Positions 34,818 through 47,643 of a DNA stretch of 64,000 nt are shown in pieces. How positions within the stretch are numbered: position 1 is the stretch's first letter; each line of letters begins with the position of its first letter. The DNA comes from Sarcocystis neurona (taxonomy: Eukaryota > Apicomplexa > Conoidasida > Eucoccidiorida > Sarcocystidae): positions 359,099 through 423,098 of the forward strand of contig KL647315.1 in assembly GCA_000727475.1 (NCBI GenBank). Reading direction: 5' to 3'. Position numbers and translations under genes: made by a program. The notes beneath the pieces were generated by a model. That model worked only from the letters and a program-made list of their open reading frames with translations. It was not told the DNA's origin and did not search any database.

Positions 34818-36280
34818 TGTCTCACGCATGTGTTTACATGTATATACGTGCACACAGTTGAAGGCACAGCTCCTGTTTATATATATACATGTAGACTTTT
34901 AGGTGAAGTACACCCCCCCACACGGAGCGTGAAAAAGAGAGAGAGACAGACGGATATCCCAGAGATATGTATATAGACGTGCAGACGTAGTGCCCTGCCC
35001 GTGGAGTCCTCCTACATACGTAGGAAGAGGGAAAGTACTTCCTCACATACAAAGGTATACGTATATGTATATCTATGCATATATGTGTACATACATTCGA
35101 TGCGCATCCGGTGCACCTTATATACGTATATATGCATACAGATGTGGCATCCAAACACGTGTGTGTGTGTGTATAGATATATATGTTTGTGTATATATAG
35201 TTGAAGTACACCTCCACATACGGAGAGCCGGAGACAGAGAGCGGGATTTCTACATGCAAATGTCTAGGGGTATATACAAATGTGTATAACTAGTGCGTGC
35301 GTGGTAGCCCATACGCGTGCAGAGAGGGAGATATATTCCCACACACAAAGATACATATATATATATATATATATCCCAGTATACATGTAGATATGTTTGA
35401 TGCCCCCCTGTGGTATCCTTGTATTTGCGTGCATGTACAAAGACGTATGTGTATATATATTTGCCCAGTGCTCGCGAACCAGCCGTCTCTTCTGTCACCA
35501 GCACGGCGCCGGTATGCGTCTCCGAGGCAAACTTCAAAATTTGCAGGAACAGCGAGGGGCGGGCGACGGGGAGAAGCTGCGGGGCATGGCCAGTCGCGCA
35601 GTAGATTCTGCACACGTACATATATAGACTTCTCAGTTGCCGTGTAGAATTGTCCGCACATGCACGTCGCCCACGTGATGCATGCGTCTCTCTCTCTCTA
35701 TATATATTTAAAGTCCTCTCTCTGTATGTACATATCCCTATATATGTAGATGTAGTGTGTGAAGATCTGTAGAAAAACGAATCTACGTATACGTATTAAT
35801 CACTCACCACATAGAGATTTACGCATATGCAGGCCGCTGTCCTGGTGCATGCATGTGTTTATAGTATGTCTTTATACACGTACACACATACATCTATGTA
35901 TTTCTGTTGAACTGCTGGGTGGGTACGTGGTTCGCCTACTCACGTGAGGTCGCACTTTTCTTCTTCTTTTCCTCGTGAAACGTCGTGTTTCTACCGTCTC
36001 TGCAGTTCGGTTCCTCGTGACACGCTCTGCCAGACGTGGCCTGACGGCTTCACCCAGGCGTCGGTGTGTACGTACACCTCAGCTGGCACACATGTTCACA
36101 GTATATGTCTCTCTATGTATATACACACACACGCGTATACACATATATAAAGGATATCCGCGTATATACATGTATACATATATGTATATATATATGTATA
36201 TATATATACACACCTGAATATATACAACATATATATATATATGTATACGCGTATATGTGTGTGTATCTGTGTGCATGCAG
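34818..36280. other. Microsatellite-rich spacer or intron with one exon-like island
   Basis: TATATG and TGTGTG tracts dominate. At about 35500-35600, after CTGTCACCAG, a short frame (MRLRGKLQNLQEQRGAGDG) is followed by GCGCA|GTAGAT. It could be an upstream exon of the next gene, but its phase does not match the 36281 exon directly. A smaller island at 35945-36060 gives nothing convincing. Confidence 0.35.
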
Positions 36281-37096
36281 ACACGTCGTTAAAGGTGCAT
36301 TTTTGGTACGGCACGACGGCTCAGCTGCGTCTCTCCTACTCTCAGAAAGCCCTGGGTAAGCGAGCGGGTTATCTGTTCTTTCATTCGTACTTGGCAATAC
36401 CCGTTCAAATATGGAAGCACATATGTATACATGTATATATGTATATATCTAAAGAGAAAGAGAGAGGGCTCTGGGTAAGCAACCGGCGTATCTGTTCTTG
36501 TAGACGTCCTTGGCAATACTCGCAAATATAAATGTATATATATATACGCATTGACCCATGTGCCACAGTGTTACAACGGTGTACGTATCTATGCGTTTGT
36601 ATAGCCGTGTTAATTTTTACCTAGATACATATATATATATATAGATAGATAGAGAGAGAGAGGAAGAGATATATATGTGTGTTTGTATGGGGTTGTGGAA
36701 ATCAAATGTGACTGCAAACATATTTATGTAAATATGCATGTGGCACTTCAACGATACCTGATGTGTAGTCCATATGTAGACATCTTAAAGGGGCTTATAC
36801 ATACGTGCGTAGTTCTAGAGATACTAGTACGTATATGTGTGTGTATGTGTGTTTGTATTTGTGTGTGTGTACAGATATATATATATGTATATTCTGATTC
36901 GCCTGCATATAGTTCAGCTATACATGCAAAAGTATACGCAGACACATCAAACGGGTGTACGGCTCTGTTTCGATATCTGTGTGCATGCACACATACGTAT
37001 ATACATATAGGCGCACACTGCTGCCGGAAATACCGTGTGCGTATGGAGCTGCCATCTGACCCTGAGTGCGGTCCATTTTATACACCTCCTACATAC

Positions 37097-37131
<35 letters not shown>

Positions 37132-40100
37132 AATATGTGTATACATGTATGTGTACACACACATATACGTCACCAAATACATGTCTGTAGGTGTGTGTGT
37201 GTGTAGACACGCGTGTGTGTGTAGACACGCGCGTGCGTGTGCGTGAGCTTGTGACGCACCATGTCTCTACGTATTCTGAGAATATGCATATCAATATGTA
37301 AGACGTTTTCTTGTGAGAATCAAAACGTAGACTCTTCTACATGAAGGTGTAGATCTGTGAAGCAATGGTGGAATTACGTGCTGCCTGCAGGAATGGAAGC
37401 AGACGTGTGGCAGATGCAGCTGGCAGCAACGCCGAACACTCCGGCATCATCTCTGCCGCCTTCCCCTTCCCCTGCCTCTTTCCGTTTTGTCTCTGACCCC
37501 ACCGCAGCGTCCTCTGAGTCTTGTTCTCTTTCTTCTCTTCCTTCTTCATCTTCTTCTTTAATTTCCTCTTCTGCTTCTCCTGCTGGCGCGGCACGGCGAC
37601 TGAAGCCAGGCTCACGTGAAGACTGTGCAACACAGGAGACAGCTGCTGCATGCGAAGCCGCTGTTGCCCTTTCGCAGCACACGGCGGGACTCGTATCTGC
37701 TCTGCCGAATGCTGCGGTGAAATTTGCTGCGGCATACGCTCCCGTGAGGAAGCCGCAGACGCAGCAGAAGCGCGTGACGCGTCTGATTTGCTGCCTCGCA
37801 TGTGAAGACAGCCGCAGAGCCTCTCGCAGCAGCAGGACGCAGCACGGCTGTGAAGCGGGCAGCAGTTGCTGCGGCACGGGCGGGAGCAGCCAGCACGCCA
37901 GCGTCCTGTCTCAAAGCGGCAGCAACGGCAGCAGCTGTCACAGCTGCAGCAGCCACCACACGAGCAAGAGCGACAGCAGTAACGATAACAGCTGCATAGA
38001 CCGCAGCCTGTCCTCGCCTGCCTTCTCTCACTACGACAGGGACAGGTCCAACGGCGGCGCTCTCCGCGGAGGACCAGGACAAAAGAAAAACAGCAGCAGC
38101 AGGAGCGACAGCCTTAGACCCGACGCGGAAGGGCAGCGAAGTCGCCGGACCAGCAGCGGAGTTGAACCAGAAAGGTTGCCGACAGCAGAGCGCGGCAGCA
38201 GCAGCTGCGAGGAAACTGCAGCGGGGTCGCACAGCGTCAGCAGGAGCTTGGACATTGCTGCTACAAGTCTCACAGCAGATGGCGGCCTGCGTGCACATGC
38301 GGCTCCGAATTTTCCCCGATCGAACGGCAGCGCAGCACTCTGCACGGCCGAGCAGTCGGATAGCAGGAGCTCCGGAGGAGGAAACAGAGAGTCAAAGATC
38401 GCCTCGTGCTTCACAACTTTTGCGCGGCCCTGTCCAGAAGTTTCTGTATTTTCTTCGTCAGCAGCAGCACACGCTTCTGCGCCGCCGGTTGACAGTCATC
38501 TCCCCACTTCTGTAGCGTCTCAGGAGCCAACTTTGACGTCGCGTTTGCTTCCGCTTGCGCGCGGATCTGCGGATGAGAGGCCTGCAGCCTGCGGTGAAGG
38601 AAAAGGACCCTTTTCGCGCCCAGGTGATTATACTCTCTGTACGAGCTGGAAGCAGCTGCCAGTACCTGAGGCACTGCAGACACTCTACCGACTACATGCA
38701 GTGGCCACGCTGTCGCCTTTTGCCGAAGCGTACTCGCCTGCCCGCTGCCTGCGGCGTGATGCCCCGGTGCGTGCTCCGGAGCTGCAACGCTGCCTGGCTG
38801 CAGGCGCTGCGATGCAGAGCTGCTCTGCTGATGCTGCCGCTGCACGCGAGGCCGCTAGCGGATCGAATCCGGACGGCAGCAGATTTGTCGCCTCCCCGGG
38901 AGGCGCAGCTCAAGCTGTCGCCTGTCCAGCGTCAGCTGCATGTGGGGGAGCTGCTCTAGAGGCGTCTGTTTGCAAAATCGTTGAAATGTACTCGGCGTCT
39001 GAGTCGACGGAAAATGCAGTTTCTGAAACCGCAGGCTCCGGCCGGCGGGCCGAGACACCTCTGGCTCCGCGTTCACGATATCCGCGGAGAAAGACAGGTG
39101 CCCCTCTTTATCCACAGAGCGTTCCAGCAGCAACGTCTGCTATTCGCCGGAGAGGCAATCGCAGTGAAACCTCACAGCAGCGACGGGTGCATGCAGCGGA
39201 CCTCTCGCTCCTTCTCCCCGGGATTCTGCGGAAGCCAGTGGTCCCTCTTCGCACGACTTACGCAGCTGCCGAAGCCAGCGCGTGCTCCCCGCAGCCCTCT
39301 CCTAATCCTGGAGGACCCGAAGCCGCTGGTGCTGCTCCTACAGGGGGTGCGGTTGCTGCTGAGGGTGCTGCTGCTGTTGCTGCAGAGGGTGCTACTGCTG
39401 CTGCTGCAGAGGGTACTGCTGTTGCAGAGGGCGCTGCTGCTGCTGCAGCAGGACCGGTTGGTCTTGCCGCTGCTGCTGCAGGCGTCGTTGTTGGTGCTGC
39501 TGCAGTTGCAGGACTCGAAGGTACTGCTGCTGCAGGGGCAGAAGTGGGTACTGCGTTGGAGCGGCCTGCTTCTACGTGCGCTGCTGCTGCTGGTGGAGCA
39601 ACATGCGAGCAGGGGCGGAGAGAACGGGGAATGCTTGCCGCTGTTGTTTCTTCGGTGGCGGCTGCTTCTCAGAATGTGGCTGCTTGCAATTCAAACCGTG
39701 GTGAGTCGTCTGCAGGTGACGGTGAAGCCGCAGGCAGCAGCGCATGCCTTGCGGGTGCCGCTGGTGTCACAGCTGCTGCCCGACAAGCAACATGCAAGTC
39801 AGAGCGGCTGTTGCTGCCGCTGGTGCCGCGTCTGGCGTTACTTCCGGCAATTCTTCGGAGCGACACCGAACAGGAATTCAGCAGATTCCACAGGGAATCA
39901 GACTACAGCCGAGTGTTCGATAGAGAACGCCCTCTGCAATTTCCTTGCAGCGCAGCTGGTTTCGACTGCGCTGCTTCTAAGGCTGCTATCGGTGACAGAA
40001 ACGATCACAGAGCGTCTTTGGGGAGAGAAGTGGAAAGGCGTGAGTTGACGAGCCACGCTAGCAGGGGCATGCACCCGCAGCAGATGAAGCCGGCAAACAT

Positions 40101-41511
40101 GCGAGCAGCAGGACTGTCCAAGCGAGGCACGTCCCTGCTGCAGGAGGCGGAGAGAGCTTGCCAGCATACACAGGAAAGGACGCTGCTGGTACGAGGGACG
40201 GACGGACTCGGTGGGGACCGGCAACGTGCTGCAGAACGGTCGGACAATGCGAGCGAGTGCGGCTGTGCTCTGCAGAAGCCAAGAGGAGGTGACCTTCTTC
40301 GCTGCATGCGGCCCGTGAGAAACACGGCGCACAAAAACACGTCGCAAGAAGCCGCAGACCCGCGCAGCAAGGTGCAGCAGCCGGGATGGAGAGTGAAAGT
40401 ATGGGACGAGAACGTGCCAGCCACATCTTCGTCCGTATGCGCCAGTGTACATACGCTGGCAAAGATGCCCGGCGACAGCGACAGGCGGTGCCGACAGGAG
40501 GTTGAGGAGACAGACAGACGCGACGCCGCAGTGGCGGGAAGACCGGTAGAGACAGAGACGAAGGGCCTGCAAGCCGTAGGGGAAAAGGAAGAGAAACTGC
40601 TGCCCATTCGTGCGGCCATGTATGTTTGTGCGGACTGGGAGTTCGGGGAGCTGCTCGAAGACATTCCCGACTACGTTTCTCCGACAAGGCACTGGGACAT
40701 CCAGACGGAGTTCAGTTGCGGAGGCGAGACATGCGATGTGAAGGGAAGCAGCAGGATGGTCGCAGAGAGGAGCCGAAGTGCGGAGAGAGAGAAGAGGAAG
40801 AAAAGCGGAAAAAAGACGTCTGCGGGAGGGGTCAGTGGGCACCGACCGTCCACGGAAGACGAGAGAGAGAGAAACCATCGCGTCCACTGGCTCCAAGAAA
40901 AGTGGGAAGATGCGTTTCTCCGTCTAACGCAGGATCGGTGCAGCTGCGGAGACGACGCCAGCAGCTTGAGGGCCACCCGAAGTGAACCAGGGGCTGCTGC
41001 GTCCACGGCGTGTGCATGCGTGGAGAGAAGAGGGGCACGCCAGCAGCGTCCGACTCCGGATGTAGAAGGAGCCGCCCGTGCGTGGAAAAGCGCCGCTTCC
41101 GGAGGAGACGGGGCTAGCGTGGAGCCTCGCTATTCTTGGGCGCGCACCGAGACGACGTGTGGGACAGTGCGAGGAGGACAGCGGAGAAAATTTGATAGAC
41201 GTGAAGCGTCTGAGGGATGCACGCGCTTTCAAAGAGAAGCGGGGAGTGAAGCAGCGGTTGATGGAGAAGTAGAGAAACTCGGGAGAAAGAAAGAATGCGA
41301 CGAGCTAGAAAGGAGGAACAATATAGAGCCACAGAGACTCCGAGCGACTTCTGCAGCTACGAAAGACTCAGCTGATAACACTGCCCAAAGCGGCAGCAAA
41401 AAAAGAGACCCCTGCCCCGCTGTGTATGTGGATGCTGACACCTGGCGAGCGCTGCGCTTTCTGCCGACGTGGCTGCTTCTTTTGTGCGTTGACATATTCG
41501 AGTGCGTGTAA
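36281..41511 (+). CDS. Uncharacterised large protein (two exons seen, about 1,400 aa, 5' end missing)
   Basis: Exon 36281-36355 lies between TGCATGCAG and CCTGG|GTAAGC and encodes SLKVHFWYGTTAQLRLSYSQ in an otherwise non-coding region. The main exon starts at 37391 after GCTGCCTGCAG and is open to TAA at 41511. Both borders are phase 1, so the join is in frame (...KALG|MEADVW...). ATG 37393 could also start the protein (1,372 aa). The chain is rich in Ser, Ala, Arg and Glu. It has an Ala/Glu/Gly repeat (39340-39475), more ordered parts near 38640-38770, 39820-39940 and 40600-40740 (YVCADWEFGELLEDIPDYVS), and a hydrophobic C-terminus (LRFLPTWLLLLCVDIFECV) that may be a tail anchor. I recognise no family. 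A second frame at 38880-39340 also looks coding (see findings). Confidence 0.6.
36351..36535. repeat. Diverged duplication carrying a splice-donor sequence
   Basis: A segment of about 65 bp beginning CTGGGTAAGC and containing TATCTGTTCTT and CTTGGCAATAC occurs at 36352-36416 and again at 36470-36534. The first copy contains the donor of the 36281 exon, and the second keeps the same GGTAAGC. An AAAGAGAAAGAGAGAG spacer lies between them. Confidence 0.75.
39340..39475. repeat. Imperfect GCT/GCA repeat encoding AAAEGA units
   Basis: Runs of GCTGCTGCTGTTGCTGCAGAGGGT and variants repeat four to five times. In the main frame they give (A)n-EG units; in the +1 frame they give Leu-rich RVLLLLLQ units. 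Typical of triplet-repeat expansion in this genome. Confidence 0.8.
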
Positions 41512-44500
41512 AAAGTGAAGTCTCACACTGGGACGCACGCCTGCTGCTGCTGCTGGCGCTGCAGCACACATGTACACGTGTGTAATATATATATAATGTA
41601 CGCGTACACACACTTTGTACCTATTTGTGTACACGCATTTACAGTAAAACGCTTACCGCAGCCAAGCGTCGCTCTATTTTCTTGAGTGCTAGTCCAACTC
41701 TAGAGTCACCCTGCACCAACGGAGTTTGACCCCGTATGCCGCATACGTGGTGGGATATGCGCGCTAAGCGCACGGGTGACAAGCAGATTGTCTAAAAGAG
41801 GACGTTCATTTAATACGACCAGAAGCGCAGCTGCTGGTGCTGCCTGGCTCTGCGGTGCAGAGATGTACGACGGTCCTGCTCTCCAGTTTCGAAACACGTG
41901 AAACGCAGCGTCCCCTAACTTTTTCCTGAGATGAGGAAGGTCGCCACTTTCACGCTGACCGATGGTTGTTCTGATTTTCGCTGAAAGGTACTTCTATGCC
42001 TTTTCTTGTCTGATCACACAACTACCGCTCCACGCCGCTTCTCTCTCTCTCTCATTGTCTGTCTCCCACTGTTCCTCTTTCCCTCTCTATATAATTGCGA
42101 GCACCGATAATCACATCCGTCTCCCGTGCAGGCGCACATTACGAAAATGCGGCATGAGTCTCATGAGGATGAAGCAACTAGATGAGCATTAAGACGACGC
42201 GCTGCCAAGCACGCGTGTCACGTTACTTCTACAAATCAGGCAAAGTTTCTCTGACTTCTACCGACTTGCGTGTGTACACAACCAACAGTAACCCGTATAA
42301 TATTCAGTATATGTGCTTTCGTATAGGCACACGTACGTATCTATTCTGGCGAACGGCTGGCAAATTGCCCTCTGCGGCATTTCACGAAGTACAGATGTTC
42401 AAATCTGCGTGCGTCCACACCTTAAAAGCAGGTGAAGACTCCTCTTAAACTCACGTGCCGGTGTGAATCCAGTGGCACAAGAAAACAGTGAACATAGAAA
42501 ACAGTTCTCAAAATGCGCGCGTCCACGGCGTGCCGAGGAGCTCACCGGTGAACGAATCCAGCAGTATGGCGGAAGTGGAGCGGCAGCAGCAGTATATCAG
42601 GACATGGGGACGTTCGGCAACAGCCGGCAGCGACAACACAAATGAGTGTCGTCTGCACGTGGGCAGGCACGCCGACACCTCACCTGCGCAGCGGAGACCC
42701 AAGGGAGACCATGGGCATATCACAGCGTCGCAGACTGAAGAAGTAACAGAAGCGTAATCCGAAGGGAAGCGGATTTAAGGATAACCGCAAGCACAGATGG
42801 TCATCCGAGCTTCCTATTAAGTAGTGGGTCGTTTACTGACTCTCTAGCAAAAGGCGACAGAGACCAGCAGAAAGAGCACGCAGGAAGAAGCGGCCCACGT
42901 GGAGATACGTGCGAGCGTGTCACTTACCAGCACGCTGTACACTGCAAAAATAACATGCGGATGTCCAGTAGCTACTCACGTCCCTCGCTCAAGCCACGAC
43001 ACTGGGGTTGCTGCCTTGTTTCCTTGTCCGTGAGCTGGCCTGCACCTGGACAGCGGCGCACCGACATCCGCACTGCCACGCTGAATAACACACCTATCTC
43101 GTTGGAAGGCTCAACCTCCGGCGTGCAGAGAATTGTTGATGTGACATTTCTGCCAGCGCCACGTACACACGCCGACTAGACTTTTGTGTCATCGGTGGTG
43201 AGTCGGTAGTGTTTAAATACACGCACAGAGGCTACAGGTAACAACAAGTCCAAGAAGGAGGACCGCTCTTGAGGACCGCCTAGAGGGCCGTCTAACGTTT
43301 GCGTATACTGCGCCCCAGCACCTCTGGTTGTCAATGCGTAACGACAGAGATGGATATACAAAGAGGTAGGCAACTACACGTGTACGTACGTAGACGTGCC
43401 TCTATCCGCAGTAGCACGCCCGTAATGGAGACGCACAGCGTAGCTTCATGTACAGATGAACGTCTACGTACGCGTGTGATAGACGTGTTGAAGATAAATA
43501 AGGGCTACGTGACCGTGGCTCTCTTAGTGCATGCGGTCTGCCGGGAAACCTCCGCTTCCGCTCCTTTCTGGTCAGCAAGCATCTACGGGGCAGCTATCTT
43601 GATTGTTTCTGTTGCTTCGCTTGAAAAGTGTTTTTTGCTTTTTTTCCGGCGACAGCTTATTTTCTCTCTGCCCCTTGCTCCCCGGCATTCCGTCTCTGTT
43701 CGCTACAGTGAACGTCTTGCTATCTTCCTCCCTAGTTTCCCTCATCAGACGCTCCTTTTGCAAGCCGACCCGGCTCCTGTTTTCCTTTCAAGACGGGCAC
43801 TGCGCGACCAGTTACTGCTGAAGAAACATCTCTATATAGACAAGTCGTACTTGTGCACACAGTCGGATCATCACACCTACATACACAAGCATGTATCTCT
43901 ATAGATATGTATACACGTACACAGATGTGTGTGTATACATGCACGTATGTGTATATATACATATGTCTATATATATATATATACATGCACGTACTCCCAT
44001 ATATATATGCGTACATGTGCAGACACAAATGTACACGCACAGAACAAAGAATTGTACACGTACATACACGCACTGAGAAAACGACACAAATACGTTTCCC
44101 TGCCTTTCACGAGTTTCTGCGGACGCATCCGTAGTGCTTCCGCAGACACGATGACTTTATCATCACCAACCTTTTGAATGCCAAACGTTGTGTGCACGTA
44201 CACACGCCAGGTGAATGCCCTTCCTGAATTGAACCAAGAAGTCTCTCCTCTCTTCGCTTTCCTTCCTTCCTTTACGTGAAAAGTCCCGACACTCACCTAC
44301 TTTGCTGATGCCGCCCAACTTTCTCTTTCATCCTCAATTGCATGCGTCCGCCCATGTGCACATACGTGTATACACACAGACAGGCAAAGCGCCGAACGAG
44401 GACGGAAAAGTTACCCACACACAGCAGCGGATGTCCAGTTTCTTCAAACAAGACGCACATATTATCTTCACCACTCCAATCCGTCCATCGCAGCAGCCCC

Positions 44501-45834
44501 TTCAAGGCACCCGTGGAGCTGCTCTTTCTTTCTTCTTTGTCGCCTTCTTCCTCGTGTTTGCTCTTGGGAAATTTGTCTTCTCAACCCTTCTGTACTTTTG
44601 CTTGGCCTCCTTTCTCTCATGCTAAGATCTTCGTGGCGGCGTTGCGTGTGTGGTGATGTTTGAATGTTTATCTCTTAATTTTCACCAAACGAAGATGCCT
44701 CGTAGCCACCACATTCACTTTCACACTTCGCGCCCTTCCCCATTTCCCCGTGTGTCCATTCCCCTTCATTCTTCCTGCAGAACTTTCCACGTCCATCCTG
44801 CCGCCATCTTTCAGCGTCTTGAACTTCTCCTTTCCTTTGCCCACCAGCTGCATGTACGGACACCGCACTCCTGCGTTGGTTGCATGTCCCTTTCATCAAC
44901 AGCTACACTCCCCTCTTCCTCACGCGCGAGAGGTGTACGTACACCCGATTGTTTCTACCAATTCGACACAAAACGCCCCTTGCAGACTGCACCAGCGCTT
45001 TCGAGGACTTCCCTCGCAGATCTACTTGTTTTCCTCGATTCCCCTCGTGTGCGCTCCTTACCAATACGTCGCATTTTGTCTTTCCTTCTTCCTCCTTCCT
45101 GAACCTACCCCCAGGTTTGCTCTCTGCTCGCACCTCCACCAAATTCACTTTTAGCTTCGTTGCTGGTGCTTGCTCGTCTTCCCCGCTTACGCTCTCTAAC
45201 TCTCTTGTGCTACCTCCCCGCGTCTTGCATTTCCTCCATTCCTGTCTTCCATCTTCCACCGTAGAACTCTGCGGCAACGCTTCTGCACCAACCCCCGTTC
45301 TCTGGCCTCTATCTCACCAACGCCTCCCTACGCGGCGCTGCACTCGCGTCTCAGCTGTCTCACACCCCACGTCTTCTGGTATTTTGACAACAACGGTTCA
45401 ACAGGTCGAGTTTGAAAACGCTCCTGGTTCCAGTGGCCACCGTTCCTGCTTCCTCCCCGCCTTGTTTTTGTAACTTCTTTTTTCCTCGGCTCTTTGTGAA
45501 GCGTACACACACTCCTGTTCCCCTCGTTCTCGTGTACGTCTCGAATGTTCTGATGCCGCTTCTTTCTTCTCCCTTTGTTCACCCCAGCTTTCCACCCCGC
45601 CGTCTACTCTCTACTTCAAGCTTCGTCTTGCTCTTCTGCCAGGTCTTTCCCATACTTTTCCTTGACTTCACTCCTCGACTCTCTCCTCCTTTTGCGCCGG
45701 CTGTTTCTTCCTCTTCATCTTATCTTTTTTTTGTTCCTCTCTGTCCTATCTTTCGTTTGCCCCTCTGCATGATAGCGCCACCAAGGTGGGCTGCAAGGGC
45801 GCGACACTTTGTACTTCCACTCTTTCTCCTCAGA
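41512..45834. other. Repeat-poor spacer, then a 1.5-kb pyrimidine-rich tract
   Basis: 41512-43300 has ordinary composition, a short CT run near 42038 and no frame I can support. 43860-44080 is a TATA/TGTA tract. From about 44290 to 45780 the plus strand is strongly C/T-rich (many CTTCCTC and TTTCTTC strings). This makes several stop-poor but artificial-looking frames on both strands. Similar tracts precede SmD1 and the fumarase on their coding strands. Here it lies downstream of SmD1, so it may be a leader of an unseen plus-strand gene, or the SmD1 3' untranslated region. Confidence 0.45.
43350..43904 (+). CDS. Possible uncharacterised ORF (184 aa)
   Basis: An ATG frame from 43350 to TAG at 43904 in otherwise stop-rich DNA. 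The translation starts MDIQRGRQLHVYVRRRAS and has one hydrophobic stretch (SIYGAAILIVSVASLEKCF) that could span a membrane. Its last 20 or so residues are read from TATA/TGTA repeat DNA, which argues against the 3' end being real. No homologous family is recognised. It may be an exon or a chance frame. Confidence 0.25.
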   Translation: MDIQRGRQLHVYVRRRASIRSSTPVMETHSVASCTDERLRTRVIDVLKINKGYVTVALLVHAVCRETSASAPFWSASIYGAAILIVSVASLEKCFLLFFRRQLIFSLPLAPRHSVSVRYSERLAIFLPSFPHQTLLLQADPAPVFLSRRALRDQLLLKKHLYIDKSYLCTQSDHHTYIHKHVSL

Positions 45835-46203
45835 TCACCTGCTTCGCAACAGTGTTCCCCTTCCACGGGGAACCGGGGCGCCCCTTCCACGACCCCTGCC
45901 GCGTCCCCGTTGGATAGGCCGGCCTGCTTCTCTGGCTGGGCGCTGCAAAGGCGTATCATCTATCAAAAGGGTATCGAGAGGAAGAGAGTCGGGAAGAATG
46001 AAGTACCGAATGTTGTTTCCCCTGATGGTCAGGTGGTCCATGGACGTGGGATTGCCATGCCTCACTGTCATCTTCACATTCTTCATGTGAGTATTCATGC
46101 TAATATCCACTCCCACTATTGTGCCGTGCACTACTGTCCCATTCTTCAACTCGATAACGAGCGTCTCGTTGGCCAGACGCATCAGAAATCGCACCAGCTT
46201 CAT
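45835..46203 (-). CDS. Small nuclear ribonucleoprotein SmD1
   Basis: The intronless frame runs from ATG 46203 to TGA at 45835 (122 aa). It aligns along its whole length with eukaryotic SmD1, which is usually about 115-120 aa. The Sm1 motif is at residues 14-45 ([20 protein letters not shown]), and the Sm2 motif follows at about 64-77 ([20 protein letters not shown]). The C-terminus is the RG-repeat tail typical of SmD1 ([11 protein letters not shown]), a site of arginine dimethylation in other eukaryotes. SmD1 is one of seven Sm ring proteins assembled on U1, U2, U4 and U5 snRNAs for pre-mRNA splicing. Eight codons upstream stay open but MKLVRFL is the conserved start. Unlike its neighbours it has no homopolymer runs, so it was probably under strong constraint. 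Confidence 0.96.
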   Translation of the reverse strand: MKLVRFLMRLANETLVIELKNGTVVHGTIVGVDISMNTHMKNVKMTVRHGNPTSMDHLTIRGNNIRYFILPDSLPLDTLLIDDTPLQRPAREAGRPIQRGRGRGRGRGAPVPRGRGTLLRSR

Positions 46204-46720
46204 CTTCACAAGGAAAGACAGAGACACGCCGGATAACTACGGACACGCAGCGACGAGACGGCCACTCGAACAACTCACAGAAAACTGTACACTAAAAAAC
46301 AGACACGACGGCTGCACTCTCACCCCCCCACGCAGGGTCCCCAGATAGGCAATCAAAGAGACGATACAGAGGAAAGGGACAAATGGTAAACAAACGCAGA
46401 CCGGCAACAAAAGACGATAATAAGCTACACGAAACGCGGGAAACCTGGAGCTGCGCGTCACTGCGTTGTACGATGAGAAAAGTACGCGAAATTGAGAAAG
46501 AGAGAGCGTGATTCAGACAGGTAAAAAAAACACTTTCGACAGGATGGGATGGACGAGGGGACGACTGACGACGGCAGAGGGCACAGAGGAAAAAGTGGCG
46601 GCGGCCCGGGGAAAGAAAGAAGCGGAAACGGGAGAGAAGAGAGGGACGATAACGAATACAAAACAAGCAGAGAGACGACGGGGATGGGAAAACGGAGATT
46701 GTAAACTATAGCAACAATAG
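46204..46720 (-). promoter_or_regulatory. Pyrimidine-rich 5' leader or promoter region of SmD1
   Basis: Read on the minus strand, the 500 bases upstream of the SmD1 ATG are rich in C and T (plus strand: GAAAGAAAGAAGCGG and AGAGAAGAGAGGGACG). The fumarase ATG has the same kind of tract on its coding strand. No TATA box was assigned. Its role as leader or promoter is inferred from position. Confidence 0.4.
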
Positions 46721-47643
46721 GGGGACCACCACTATTGAGACGCGGAGCGAATGAATACGCAGCTTAATCGCTCCTGCGCGCGTAGTCACAAGTGAAGAGC
46801 AGAAAACCGGAACAAAACGACGAGACGAGCTTGAACAAAACCCCGAAAAACAACAGATCGACACGCGACTGCCTTTTGTATTTTAAACAACAGATGGGAA
46901 GCGATCCCGCTATTGCAGCGTGACAAACAGCCTCGTTATACAACACGCCAAGACCACCAGTTTGTGGCGTTTCCAGCGCCGGCAACACCGCAGTACTGTC
47001 AGGATCAACGGCGGAGAAAGGTACGAGCGGGTGCACGAGCAGCAGTAGATGAAATTCGAGTGTTCCTCCGTGGCAACAGATGCAGTTCAAGAAGCAGCTA
47101 TCTCGTCAGCAGCAGCAGCGACCTCCTGGACAAGCAGCGTGCGAAGTGCAAGGAGCGGCAGCAGCTGCGGTTAGGACAAGTGGTGCAACAGAGCTAGTCG
47201 CAGTACAACCCGTTCACGCTGTAGACGCATCCAGAGAAGATCCTGTCATCCCTTTCTCCTGCCAATGTGAACATCGGCACGCTCAAGATCTTCAAACGCA
47301 GATGCCGTGACCCAAGGGTAGAACGGTAGTCTGTAAAAAGAAAGAAAAACGCGATGTGTTATCAAGTCAAAACTGGCACTGTAAAACTGCTACCTCTCCC
47401 CTGCCTCGTGGACGCCTACAGATATGACGCGAAGAGCACAGGCGACCCTGAAAAACTGGAGACACGTTTGCATCTCGCCGGAACCTCGGTACGCTGGATA
47501 CAGAGACTCTGAGATGCTCCGTTGAGTCCTGTAAAGAACAGAGAACGTGAATCATACAGCCCTGTAGAGCTCTTGTTTCCTTTTCGAGCTTTGTGGCAAT
47601 AAAAACCCCAAAAAACGCGCACAGCTGTTGCGTTTCGCTGGGC

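Noticed and set aside
32891..34867. 658-codon minus-strand open frame
   Set aside because: Long, but Ser/Cys/Phe/Leu-rich as expected for the complement of Gln/Glu/Arg-rich coding sequence. Its first part reads microsatellite DNA, and the plus frame is twice as long.
45412..46236. 274-codon plus-strand frame
   Set aside because: Antisense to the fully conserved SmD1 gene and read through pyrimidine-rich DNA.
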